A DNA stretch of 20,185 nt from SVTX01 sp045638125 (GTDB lineage Bacteria; Bacillota; Clostridia; Oscillospirales; CAG-272), in the NCBI GenBank assembly GCA_045638125.1, contig JAZUAS010000103.1, positions 1 through 20,185 on the forward strand. Direction: 5' to 3'. Positions 1-7,507 of the stretch are shown in pieces (the first letter of the stretch is position 1; every line of letters starts with the position of its first letter). The translations under genes were made by a program, and so were the position numbers. The notes below the pieces were generated by a model, which ran no database searches, was not told the DNA's origin, and saw only the letters and a list, made by a program, of their open reading frames with translations.

Positions 1-45
1 ACTGTTTCGGCAGAAAAATATATGCAGATGTTTAATTCGCTCTGA
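1..45 (+). CDS. C-terminal end of a preceding gene, possibly glycogen synthase (partial)
   Basis: Frame 1 is open from the window edge to a TGA at 43-45 and reads TVSAEKYMQMFNSL. Only 14 residues are visible, so identification is weak. The pattern (small residue, A-x-K-Y, two hydrophobics, final L) resembles the C-terminal helix of bacterial glycogen synthases (GlgA), which often end in a W-x-x-S/A-A-x-x-Y-x-x-L-Y type stretch. A glgA gene just upstream of glgP would also fit the glycogen context. That is inference from context and a very short match; any other protein ending in a similar helix is possible. Confidence 0.35.
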   Translation, partial: TVSAEKYMQMFNSL

Positions 46-63
46 GAAGCGTAATGAAGCCAT

Positions 64-94
64 CGTAGGGGAGGGGCTTGCCCCTCCGCCTACG
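64..94. repeat. GC-rich intergenic palindrome, REP-like
   Basis: The left arm CGTAGG-GGAGGGG (64-76) pairs with CCCCTCC-CCTACG on the right (81-94) around a CTTG loop, with one bulged G at 88. That is a 13-bp GC-rich stem between the stop at 45 and the glgP start at 218. No T-run follows, so it is a poor intrinsic terminator. Palindromes of this appearance (a GGGGAGGGGC-TTG-CCCCTCC core) recur between genes in many gut Clostridia as far as I recall. I therefore call it a dispersed repeat, but copy number cannot be seen from one window. Confidence 0.5.
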
Positions 95-127
95 AGGCTT
101 AAAGATATTTTCATGCTTTATGATCCG

Positions 128-162
128 GAAATACGTATAAAAGCGAATTTTATCCGTATTTC
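128..162 (+). other. Hairpin in the leader of glgP
   Basis: GAAATACG (128-135) pairs with CGTATTTC (155-162), and after a T/C mismatch ATAAAA (137-142) pairs with TTTTAT (148-153) around a GCGAA loop. This gives 14 base pairs with one mismatch. A second inverted repeat, TTCTGC (160-165) with GCAGAA (177-182), overlaps its 3' end, so the two cannot both form fully. There is no terminator T-run. It may influence glgP message stability or be part of a repeat. No known riboswitch was recognised. Confidence 0.35.
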
Positions 163-217
163 TGCACCACAATCTCGCAGAAAAGCAAATTTTATTCCCG
201 AAAGGCAGTATGCACAA

Positions 218-2644
218 ATGAATTACAAAAACATGACCCCACAAGAGATCAAAAGCAATATTGAGCTCAAGCTTTCGCGTTATTTCGGTTGCACCGCCGC
301 AGAGGCGTCCAATGACCAGATGTATAAGGCGGTTGCTATGACCGTTCGCGATATTCTCACCGAAAAGCGCGGCGAATTTAAGAAAGACGTTAATAAAAAA
401 GGCGCAAAGCGCGTTTACTATATGTGTATGGAGTTCCTTCTCGGACGCTCCCTCAAGACCAACGTTTGTAATCTTGGTATGGATACCTTTTATGCCGAGG
501 CTCTCCGTGAGATGGGCTTTGAGCTTTCCGACCTTTATGAGTGCGAGCCCGATGCAGGACTTGGCAACGGCGGCTTAGGTCGTCTTGCCGCTTGCTTTAT
601 GGACTCTCTCTCCTCTCTCGACTATCCCGCGGCAGGATTTTCTCTTTGCTACGAGTACGGTCTCTTCAAGCAGAAGATCGTTGACGGAATGCAGGTAGAG
701 CTTCCCGACGTTTGGCTTCCCGGTGGTGAGGTATGGCTCGTTCCCAGAACCGACCGTACTTTTGTGGTTCGTTTTGGCGGCAAGGTAGTAGAGAAGTGGG
801 AAAACAACCACATGACTATCATTTATGAGGATGCAGAGGAGCTTGAGGCTGTTCCTTACGATATGATGATCTCGGGTGGCGACTCCAAGGGCGTCAGCCG
901 TCTCCGCCTTTGGAAGGCAAGAACCGTTCAGAGCTTCAATATGGGTCTGTTCTCCCAGGGTCAGTATCAGAAGGCTCTCGAGGAGAGAAATAATGCAGAG
1001 GCGCTCACCAAGGTGCTTTATCCCGCAGATAATCACACCGAGGGTAAGCTTCTCCGTCTTTCCCAGCAGTATTTCCTTGTTTCTGCGTCTGTGCAGAGCA
1101 TAATTCGTGACCACATGGCGGTTTACGGCACACTTGCTAATCTTGAAGACAAGGTTGCAATACACATCAACGATACTCACCCCGCACTCTGCGTTCCCGA
1201 GCTTATGAGAATACTCATTGATGATTATTTCTATTCTTGGGATGCGGCTTGGGAGAAGGTAGTTAAGATCTGCTCTTACACCAACCACACAGTGCTTCCC
1301 GAGGCACTTGAAACCTGGAATGAGGATTTGTTCCGTCTTAAGCTTCCCAGAATCTACGCTATCGTTAAGGAGATCAACGAGAGATTCTGCCGCGACGCGT
1401 GGAATGCATTCCCCGGCAACTGGCAGAGAATTACCAATATGGCTGTTCTCGGATACGGTCAGGTCAAGATGGCTAACCTTTCGGTTATCGGCTCTCACTC
1501 CGTAAACGGCGTTTCAAAGCTTCACTCCGATATTCTTACAGACACGATCTTCAAGGACTTCTATAAGATGTATCCCGAGAGATTTGATAACGTCACCAAC
1601 GGTATCGCTCACCGTCGTTGGCTCTGCTACTCCAATCCCGAGCTGGCAAAGCTTCTTGACGAGTGCATTGGCACGGGCTACCGTCACAATCCCGTAGAGC
1701 TTGCGGAATTTGCAAAGTTTGCCGACGACAAGGCTGTACTTGACCGCGTTCGAGCTATCAAGCACGATAATAAGATCGCATTTGCTAACCACTTGGCGGC
1801 AAAGACGGGCGTTAAGCTCGATACTCACTCTCTCTTTGACATTCAGATCAAGAGACTTCACGAATATAAGAGACAGCTTCTCAACGTGCTTAATATCATC
1901 GGACTTTATCTCGATCTGAAAGACAATCCCGATCTGGACGTTCAGCCCAAGACCTTTATCTTTGGTGCAAAGGCGGCTCCCGGTTATCAGATGGCGAAGA
2001 GAATCATTCAGCTTATCTGTATGATAAGCAAGGATATCGAGCAGAATCCCAAGATCCGCGAAAAGCTTAAGGTAGTATTCCTTGAGAACTACGACGTTTC
2101 CACTGCCGAGATACTCATTCCCTCTGCCGACGTTTCCGAGCAGATCTCTCTTGCAGGTAAGGAAGCAAGCGGCACGGGTTGTATGAAGCTTATGATCAAC
2201 GGCGCTATTACTATCGGTACTCTCGACGGAGCTAACGTTGAGATGCTTGACGCCGTTGGCGCGGAAAATATGTATATCTTCGGTCTCAAGGCTGACGAGG
2301 TTGAAAAGCTCTGGCTCCAGGGATACAGAAGTGCAGACTTCTATGCGGGCAACGAGCGTCTCCGCCGCATAATCACCTTCTTGACCATCGGCTTTGCAGG
2401 TGAGAGCTTTGCGGATATCGCAACCTATCTCCTTTCCGGTCACGGTGTTGCAGACCCCTATATGTGCCTTGCAGATTTCGAATCTTATCGCAAGACCCAC
2501 GAGGAGATGATCGAGGCATACCAGAATCGAGAGAACTGGACGAGAATGTCTCTGCTTAATACTGCGGCGGCAGGATATTTTGCGGCCGACCGTTCCATTG
2601 ATGAATACGCAGAGAAATTCTGGAACTTGAAGCCTGTTCATTGA
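218..2644 (+). CDS. glgP: Glycogen/alpha-glucan phosphorylase
   Basis: Cytoplasmic PLP enzyme (GT35) that phosphorolyses terminal alpha-1,4 bonds of glycogen or maltodextrin to glucose 1-phosphate. The 808 residues match the usual bacterial length. Visible family signatures are the N-terminal GLGNGGLGRLAACFMDS region, the NDTHPAL stretch, IKRLHEYKRQLLN, and the PLP site EASGTGCMKLMINGA with the cofactor lysine at K657. The residue two before that lysine is Cys655, where animal and E. coli phosphorylases have Asn. The frame is open back to 113, but the upstream codons overlap a hairpin and lack family similarity. ATG at 218 is preceded by AAAGG at 201-205 (a long 12-base spacer), so I start there. 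The next gene on the strand is a GH13 hydrolase, consistent with glycogen breakdown; the hairpin string at 2663-2786 lies between them. Confidence 0.97.
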   Translation: MNYKNMTPQEIKSNIELKLSRYFGCTAAEASNDQMYKAVAMTVRDILTEKRGEFKKDVNKKGAKRVYYMCMEFLLGRSLKTNVCNLGMDTFYAEALREMGFELSDLYECEPDAGLGNGGLGRLAACFMDSLSSLDYPAAGFSLCYEYGLFKQKIVDGMQVELPDVWLPGGEVWLVPRTDRTFVVRFGGKVVEKWENNHMTIIYEDAEELEAVPYDMMISGGDSKGVSRLRLWKARTVQSFNMGLFSQGQYQKALEERNNAEALTKVLYPADNHTEGKLLRLSQQYFLVSASVQSIIRDHMAVYGTLANLEDKVAIHINDTHPALCVPELMRILIDDYFYSWDAAWEKVVKICSYTNHTVLPEALETWNEDLFRLKLPRIYAIVKEINERFCRDAWNAFPGNWQRITNMAVLGYGQVKMANLSVIGSHSVNGVSKLHSDILTDTIFKDFYKMYPERFDNVTNGIAHRRWLCYSNPELAKLLDECIGTGYRHNPVELAEFAKFADDKAVLDRVRAIKHDNKIAFANHLAAKTGVKLDTHSLFDIQIKRLHEYKRQLLNVLNIIGLYLDLKDNPDLDVQPKTFIFGAKAAPGYQMAKRIIQLICMISKDIEQNPKIREKLKVVFLENYDVSTAEILIPSADVSEQISLAGKEASGTGCMKLMINGAITIGTLDGANVEMLDAVGAENMYIFGLKADEVEKLWLQGYRSADFYAGNERLRRIITFLTIGFAGESFADIATYLLSGHGVADPYMCLADFESYRKTHEEMIEAYQNRENWTRMSLLNTAAAGYFAADRSIDEYAEKFWNLKPVH

Positions 2645-2662
2645 TAATTAACAGGCAGTAAA

Positions 2663-2786
2663 ATATGAGCGCTTGCAAAATGCAAGCGCTCATATGAAAT
2701 ACGCCTCTCGGCGTATGAAATCCACCTTTGGTAGGTGAAATCCGTGCGATGCACGGGTTAATGAAGAAAACCACAGAGCGGTTTTC
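2663..2786 (+). repeat. String of five hairpins with repeated ATGAAAT-like spacers
   Basis: Five inverted repeats follow one another. H1 is ATATGAGCGCTTGCA (2663-2677) with its perfect complement at 2681-2695 (15 bp, AAA loop). H2 is ACGCC/GGCGT (2701-2705/2710-2714). H3 is CACCT/AGGTG (2723-2727/2733-2737). H4 is CCGTGC/GCACGG (2742-2747/2751-2756). H5 is GAAAACC/GGTTTTC (2766-2772/2780-2786). The spacers share a motif: ATGAAAT at 2694-2700 and 2715-2721, GTGAAAT at 2735-2741, ATGAA at 2761-2765. Arms differ while spacers are conserved, so this is not a simple tandem repeat. None has a strong T-run. Similar hairpin-ATGAAAT strings are in my memory of gut Clostridia genomes, but I cannot name a family. 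Confidence 0.8.
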
Positions 2787-2799
2787 AAATTTTAAATTT

Positions 2800-2805
2800 A
2801 AGGGG
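2800..2805 (+). promoter_or_regulatory. Ribosome binding site of the GH13 gene
   Basis: AAGGGG followed by six bases and ATG at 2812. It decides between this start and in-frame upstream codons (ATG at 2761, TTG at 2728), which lie inside the hairpin string and have no Shine-Dalgarno sequence. Confidence 0.75.
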
Positions 2806-2811
2806 AAGATC

Positions 2812-4755
2812 ATGCTTCCAAAATTATACTTTGAAAATGACAGTGCCTCCGACGTGCAGATTCGCAAGTTCGTGGGCAATGATGATGTATCGCACCTCGG
2901 GGCTTTTCCTTGCGGTACTGTTATAAATGTTGAGATTACCGTTTCCCGTCGCATGGGCGCGTCGGGTGTGGTTTTGCGTCTTTGCAGAGACGGCGAGAGG
3001 GATATTGATACTCCTCTCGATTTTTGCCGTTCTGATAATTTAAACGACGTTTATTGCATCTCCCTTGATACCGCAAAGCTTTGTGGAAACGATGGGGAGG
3101 GGCTTTTCTATTATGAGTTTTTGCTCCTTCGCGGCGCTCACACTCTTTTTACCGATGCATACAATAACGTAGACTTTTACCTTGAGGAAAAAGCGGGATT
3201 CAGATTCCGACTTTTAGTCTATGAGAAGGATTTTGCAACTCCCAAGAGCTTTGGTCGCGGAGTGATGTATCAGATATTCACCGATCGCTTCTATAAAGGC
3301 GAGAGCGAGAAGGCGAGAGCTTTGCCCGTACGCGACGATGTTATCCTCAATGAGGACTGGAAAAACGGAATCCCTCAATACGCAGCATATCCGGGAGCGC
3401 CCTTGAAGAATAATATGTTCTTTGGCGGAAATCTTTACGGTATAATCGAAAAGCTGGATTATCTCGAATCATTGGGCGTTACCTATATCTATCTTTGCCC
3501 GATCTTTGAGGCATACAGTAACCATAAGTACGATACTGCCAACTATGAAAAGGTTGATCCCATGTTTGGTGGCGACGAGGCTTTTGACGAGCTTATAAAC
3601 AAGGCTCGCGAAAGGGGAATCGGCATCATTCTTGACGGTGTTTTCAACCACACGGGTGACGACAGTATTTATTTCAACAAATACGGCAAAAAAGGTAGCG
3701 GCGGAGCTTATCTTGACCCTGCATCCCCATATCGTGATTGGTATCACTTCAAGAATTATCCGAATGATTACGAATCTTGGTGGGGAATCGACATTCTTCC
3801 CAAACTAAATCACGAAAGCGAAGCCTGCCGTCGCTATTTTACGGGCGACGGTGGAATTATTCAAAAACACATCCAAAAGGGAATTGCAGGCTGGCGTCTT
3901 GACGTTGCGGACGAGCTTTGCGACGAATTTTTGGACGAGCTTCGCATCTCTGCAAAGAAGGCAAGCGACGGCGAGGCGATCATCATCGGCGAGGTGTGGG
4001 AAAATGCCGCCGACAAGGTGGCTTACGGAAAGCGCCGACGCTATTTCAGAGGCCGTCAGCTTGACAGCGTAATGAACTACCCCTTGAAGAATGCAATCGT
4101 CTATTTCTGCACTTGGGGCGACGGAGAGACGCTTTATAACACTCTCACCGAGATATATGCGTCCTACCCTCCATCTGTTTCGCATAAGCTGATGAATCTG
4201 CTGGGTACGCACGATACCGAGCGAATCTTGACGGTGCTTGGTCGCGACGAGGAGGATGAATTCCTTGAAAACGATCAAAAGGCAAAGAAAAAGCTGACGA
4301 AAAGTCAGAGAGAACATGGAATAGAAATGCTCAAGATTGCCGCCGCGCTTCAGTTTACCGCATACGGGATTCCGTCGGTATTTTACGGTGACGAGATAGG
4401 TCTTGAGGGCTATGGCGACCCATTCTGCCGTATGCCTATGCCTTGGCATCTTGCTGATGAGGGTTGGAGAGCCGAGCTGCTTGATTTTTACCGAACACTC
4501 GGCAAAATAAGAAAATATGAAAAAGCGTTTGACGGCGGAGATTTCTACGTCGTTAAGCACACAGAGAATGCTATCGTTTTCGTCCGAGAGAAAGACGAGA
4601 GCCGTGTTATCGTTGCCGCTAATCGCGGAGGCGAGTTTAGCTTTGCCATCCCTGAAAACGTGCGTTACGTTGACCTTGTCGGCGGAGCGGAATTTGTGGG
4701 CAGAGTTACGGTGAGAGCAGATAGCATCTTGATAATGAAGGAAATTTTGCAATAA
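2812..4755 (+). CDS. GH13 alpha-glucan hydrolase (neopullulanase/alpha-amylase type)
   Basis: Alpha-amylase superfamily enzyme expected to hydrolyse alpha-1,4 and perhaps alpha-1,6 bonds of glycogen-derived dextrins. The 647 residues start with an all-beta-looking N-terminal region of about 150 residues, as in CBM34/CBM48-bearing members. The barrel then begins at GVMYQIFTDRF. The conserved regions are present: DGVFNH (275-280), GWRLDVADE with nucleophile D364, GEVWENA with acid E394, and LLGTHDTER with D468. Near the end GDPFCRMPMPW is typical of clostridial neopullulanase-like members (GH13_20 or GH13_39 type). No signal peptide is seen, so it should act in the cytoplasm, next to glycogen phosphorylase. 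The stop TAA overlaps the ATG of the following gene by one base, implying translational coupling. The exact bond specificity cannot be told from the sequence. Confidence 0.93.
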   Translation: MLPKLYFENDSASDVQIRKFVGNDDVSHLGAFPCGTVINVEITVSRRMGASGVVLRLCRDGERDIDTPLDFCRSDNLNDVYCISLDTAKLCGNDGEGLFYYEFLLLRGAHTLFTDAYNNVDFYLEEKAGFRFRLLVYEKDFATPKSFGRGVMYQIFTDRFYKGESEKARALPVRDDVILNEDWKNGIPQYAAYPGAPLKNNMFFGGNLYGIIEKLDYLESLGVTYIYLCPIFEAYSNHKYDTANYEKVDPMFGGDEAFDELINKARERGIGIILDGVFNHTGDDSIYFNKYGKKGSGGAYLDPASPYRDWYHFKNYPNDYESWWGIDILPKLNHESEACRRYFTGDGGIIQKHIQKGIAGWRLDVADELCDEFLDELRISAKKASDGEAIIIGEVWENAADKVAYGKRRRYFRGRQLDSVMNYPLKNAIVYFCTWGDGETLYNTLTEIYASYPPSVSHKLMNLLGTHDTERILTVLGRDEEDEFLENDQKAKKKLTKSQREHGIEMLKIAAALQFTAYGIPSVFYGDEIGLEGYGDPFCRMPMPWHLADEGWRAELLDFYRTLGKIRKYEKAFDGGDFYVVKHTENAIVFVREKDESRVIVAANRGGEFSFAIPENVRYVDLVGGAEFVGRVTVRADSILIMKEILQ

Positions 4756-5987
4756 TGAAGTATTCAAATTCTTTGAAGTATATGAATAGCTTTCCCGCGG
4801 TTGAAGTTTCGGGAGATATATCTCAAAAGAGAGTGCTTGAGCTATGCGTGTCTCTTGGCAAAATAAATGCGGGAATGCGTTGTGTATGCCTTCCCGAGGG
4901 TGGATCCGGACACGCCATCGCCTTGTTGCTTGAGTCGGTAATAAAAAGCTCGGGACATTGCGTTGGAAGAATAACCTCGGCAAGTGGCTTTGATTCAAGA
5001 AACTCGATATTTATTAATGGCGAGATACCGTCTATTGAGGATTATAATTTAGCTGTGGCAGAGCTGAAAAATGCCGTGCAAAGAAATCCCGACTCAAGGT
5101 ACACCAAGGAAGAAACTACTTTTGTCCTCGGACTTTTGATTTGTAGGATAAGCGGATGTGATTGCGTTATTCTTGAAGGCTTGTCGGGAAAGAATTTTGC
5201 TCTTGATGCAGTCTGCGCACCTTTCGATCTTATTGTTATGCCCACGGTCTACGACAGTGAAAAATCCGCAGAAAAGGTCAAAACTCTCTGTGATACAATT
5301 CGTCGCGGAACACGTGAGGTCGTAAGCGGAAACCAAAAGAGCGAAATCTATAATGCCATATCAAATGCCTGTGCTATTAGCGGAGTTCGACTTTACATAC
5401 CCGTAAAAGCGCAGTTTGAGACCGGCGAGATCGCGTCAAGAAAAATGACCTTTTCCTATAACGGCAGAGAGGGCTTTTCTCTAAAAAGCCCATCGCACAT
5501 ACTGCGTGATTGTGCGATGACTGTAATTGAAAGCGCATTGGCGCTACGTCGCGGGGGCTTGAGACTACCTTGGAATTGTATCGTGTCCGGTCTTTCTTCG
5601 GTCAGCGAAACGCTCTGCTTGGATATTCTCGCAGTTTCTCCCTTGCTATTAGTGGATAGTGCGTCGGGATATGACGAGGCCGTATTGGTCAAGAAGACTA
5701 TCGACGAGGTATTCTCTGACAATGCTTTAAGTGAAGTAGTGTTTTGTGTTACGGAGGAGTCTTTGGCGATGCTGGACGCATTTGATTCTATGAATGTGTC
5801 CGAGACGATAGTTTATTCCAAAAACGGTGAAATTGCTTCTGAAGGCAGAGTTATTTGTGATTCTGTGAAAAAGGCATCAAAGGCTGTTGTTGGTTGCTGG
5901 AAGAATGGCAAGGACGTTGTCTGTTTGGGATCTGCCGGCTTTGCTTTGGAGATCAAAACTGAAATACTGAAGCTGATAAATAGTTGA
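4755..5987 (+). CDS. FolC-like (Mur ligase fold) protein lacking the catalytic motifs
   Basis: A 410-residue protein whose order of elements follows folylpolyglutamate synthase along its whole length. Residues 36-90 correspond to the beta strand, P-loop, helix and TSPHL/ING segment, 121-152 to the strand and helix before VLEVGLGGRLDATN, 186-215 to the Mur central domain, 280-310 to the GL..V...E.L..DP..ILDGAHNP segment, and 385-405 to the final D-VLVTGS strand. Each active-site motif is changed. GTNGKGS is replaced by LPEGGSGH (46-53, no P-loop lysine), the SPHL region reads SASGF (75-79), GLGGRLDATN reads GLSGKNFALDA (142-152), and DGAHNP reads DSASGY (301-306). I infer a pseudoenzyme or a protein with a new ligand. 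The frame is intact, and ATG overlaps the GH13 stop as TAATG. The match is by eye; HHpred or structure search should settle it. Confidence 0.65.
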   Translation: MKYSNSLKYMNSFPAVEVSGDISQKRVLELCVSLGKINAGMRCVCLPEGGSGHAIALLLESVIKSSGHCVGRITSASGFDSRNSIFINGEIPSIEDYNLAVAELKNAVQRNPDSRYTKEETTFVLGLLICRISGCDCVILEGLSGKNFALDAVCAPFDLIVMPTVYDSEKSAEKVKTLCDTIRRGTREVVSGNQKSEIYNAISNACAISGVRLYIPVKAQFETGEIASRKMTFSYNGREGFSLKSPSHILRDCAMTVIESALALRRGGLRLPWNCIVSGLSSVSETLCLDILAVSPLLLVDSASGYDEAVLVKKTIDEVFSDNALSEVVFCVTEESLAMLDAFDSMNVSETIVYSKNGEIASEGRVICDSVKKASKAVVGCWKNGKDVVCLGSAGFALEIKTEILKLINS

Positions 5988-6010
5988 CGGTTTAATATAT
6001 TTTGTATTTA

Positions 6011-6043
6011 AAAAGCTTCTGATGAGTTTCACCGGAAGCTTTT
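6011..6043 (+). terminator. Probable rho-independent terminator after the glycogen block
   Basis: AAAAGCTTC (6011-6019) pairs with GAAGCTTTT (6035-6043), extendable by a T-G and a G-C pair (6020-6021 with 6033-6034). It is followed by GTTTATA. It lies 23 bases after the FolC-like stop and before the enolase promoter region. The T-tract is short and interrupted, but the stem's own A and T ends could make it work in both directions. Confidence 0.65.
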
Positions 6044-6054
6044 GTTTATAGGTA

Positions 6055-6060
6055 TATAAT
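6055..6060 (+). promoter_or_regulatory. Candidate -10 box for eno
   Basis: A consensus TATAAT lies 54 bases upstream of the enolase ATG, just after the terminator hairpin. No good -35 is found 16-18 bases further upstream, where the sequence falls in the terminator stem, so this is tentative. Confidence 0.3.
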
Positions 6061-6113
6061 CTGTTCAAAATGCAAATAATAACTATACCATATTGTCGAA
6101 AGGTAATAAGAAA

Positions 6114-7433
6114 ATGATAAAACCTCAAATAGTAAAATGCAGCGGACGTGAAATACTTGACTCAAGAGGAAATCCAACAATAGAGGCAACCGTGGTGTTG
6201 TCAGACGGAACTATTGGCGTGGCATCGGTGCCATCCGGAGCATCTACCGGAATATACGAGGCTCATGAGAAAAGAGACGGAGATAACCGCAGATACGGCG
6301 GCAAGGGAGTGCTTGAGGCGGTAAATAATATCTGTCGCTCGATCTCGCCCGAGCTTGTGGGCTGTTACGCCTGCGACCAATCGGTGGTTGATCGACTGAT
6401 GATAAAGCTTGATGGAACAGATAATAAATCAAAGCTGGGCGCTAACGCTATACTTGCAGTGTCCTTGGCTACTGCGCGCGCTTGCGCCGGGGCATACGGA
6501 ATACCGCTTTTCCGTTGGATCGGCGGTTCAAGAGCGGTCAGATTGCCGATTCCTATGATGAATATTCTCAACGGTGGCGCGCATGCGTCTAACAATGTGG
6601 AGATACAGGAATTTATGATCGTTCCCGTTGGTGCGCCGTCCTTTGCCGACGCGCTTCGAATGGGAAGCGAGATATATCATACGCTTGGCAAGCTTTTAGG
6701 TGAAAGGGGACTTTCCACGGCAGTCGGTGACGAGGGCGGATTTGCCCCCAACCTTGAATCGGATGAAAAGGCAATCGAGCTTATAATTTCGGCAATCAAA
6801 GCGGCAGGATATGATACCGACACCGTGAAGCTGGCACTTGACGTAGCTTCCTCGGAGTGGTACGACGAGAAAAGCGAAAGCTACAAGCTACCCAAACGCA
6901 ATGTCGAGATGGATAGAGCCGAGCTTATCGAATATTACACCTCACTTGTAAGAGAGTACCCCATAATTTCTATCGAAGACCCCCTTGATCAGCGCGATTT
7001 TGAGAGCTGGAAGCAGATCACCGATGCTCTCGGAGATAGCGTCATGCTTGTAGGAGACGACTTTTTTGTAACAAATCCCACGAGACTCAAAAAGGGAATC
7101 GATATGGGTGCGGCTAACGCCATATTGGTCAAGCCTAACCAGATAGGAACGCTTTCGGAGGTTATTGAGGTAACCAACATCGCCGCGTCGGCGGGATATT
7201 CGTATATTATGTCCCACCGTTCGGGTGAGACAGAGGATACAACTATTGCCGATCTCGCCGTCGGGCTCGGCGCACCCTTTATAAAATCGGGCGCGCCCTG
7301 CCGAAGTGACCGAGTGGCGAAGTATAACAGACTTCTTCGCATTGAAGCGTCCCTCGGTCATTCGGCGACCTACGGTCTCCGTCCCGACGGCGTCCGTCCT
7401 ACAGTAGCTACTTTTTGCGGAGATCAATGCTAA
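6114..7433 (+). CDS. eno: Enolase (phosphopyruvate hydratase)
   Basis: Glycolytic enzyme converting 2-phosphoglycerate to phosphoenolpyruvate, cytoplasmic, Mg-dependent. The 439 residues match the family length and hold all key positions. SGASTG is the mobile loop near the N-terminus. GDEGGFAPN carries catalytic E207. LALDVASSEW has Mg ligand D243, SIEDPLDQ has E288, and VGDDFFVTN has D315. LVKPNQIGT carries catalytic K340, and MSHRSGETEDT and the C-terminal IKSGAPCRSDRVAKYNRLL are also present. I choose ATG at 6114, with GAAAGG at 6098-6103 in front of it, over a TTG at 6093 that would put the Shine-Dalgarno sequence inside the gene. It seems to be a single-gene unit between two terminators, supplying the lower part of the pathway fed by the glucose 1-phosphate from GlgP. 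Confidence 0.98.
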   Translation: MIKPQIVKCSGREILDSRGNPTIEATVVLSDGTIGVASVPSGASTGIYEAHEKRDGDNRRYGGKGVLEAVNNICRSISPELVGCYACDQSVVDRLMIKLDGTDNKSKLGANAILAVSLATARACAGAYGIPLFRWIGGSRAVRLPIPMMNILNGGAHASNNVEIQEFMIVPVGAPSFADALRMGSEIYHTLGKLLGERGLSTAVGDEGGFAPNLESDEKAIELIISAIKAAGYDTDTVKLALDVASSEWYDEKSESYKLPKRNVEMDRAELIEYYTSLVREYPIISIEDPLDQRDFESWKQITDALGDSVMLVGDDFFVTNPTRLKKGIDMGAANAILVKPNQIGTLSEVIEVTNIAASAGYSYIMSHRSGETEDTTIADLAVGLGAPFIKSGAPCRSDRVAKYNRLLRIEASLGHSATYGLRPDGVRPTVATFCGDQC

Positions 7434-7466
7434 CGGTAGTCGGAATATCACAAAAATTTTATTGCT

Positions 7467-7502
7467 AAACCAAAAGGCGACCATGCGGTCGCCTTTTGGT
7501 TT
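7467..7502. terminator. Bidirectional terminator between eno and addA
   Basis: AAACCAAAAGGCGACC (7467-7482) and its exact complement (7487-7502) form a 16-bp perfect stem with loop ATGC. On the + strand it runs into TTTTGGTTTCTTTTTT, and on the - strand the arm plus upstream A/T gives a T-rich tail. It separates two convergent genes, eno and addA, and should stop transcripts from both sides. Confidence 0.93.
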
Positions 7503-7507
7503 CTTTT

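Noticed and set aside
113..217. N-terminal extension of glgP to 113
   Set aside because: Covers a leader hairpin, adds residues foreign to phosphorylases and has no Shine-Dalgarno sequence in front of the ATG at 113.
1514..2641. Long minus-strand open frame opposite glgP (also 575-1498)
   Set aside because: Lies wholly antisense to a strongly conserved gene, has no recognisable domain or ribosome site, and its composition reflects codon bias of the + strand gene.
2661..2800. CRISPR-like or simple tandem repeat reading of the hairpin string
   Set aside because: Repeated words are only about 7 bases, intervals are 20-26 bases, and the intervening sequences are self-complementary rather than spacer-like; no cas genes.
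2728..2811. N-terminal extension of the GH13 gene into the hairpin string (TTG 2728 or ATG 2761)
   Set aside because: No ribosome site; the AAGGGG before ATG 2812 is far better.
3805..4998. 397-codon minus-strand frame opposite the GH13 gene
   Set aside because: Antisense shadow that spans two coupled + strand genes; no family motif in its translation.
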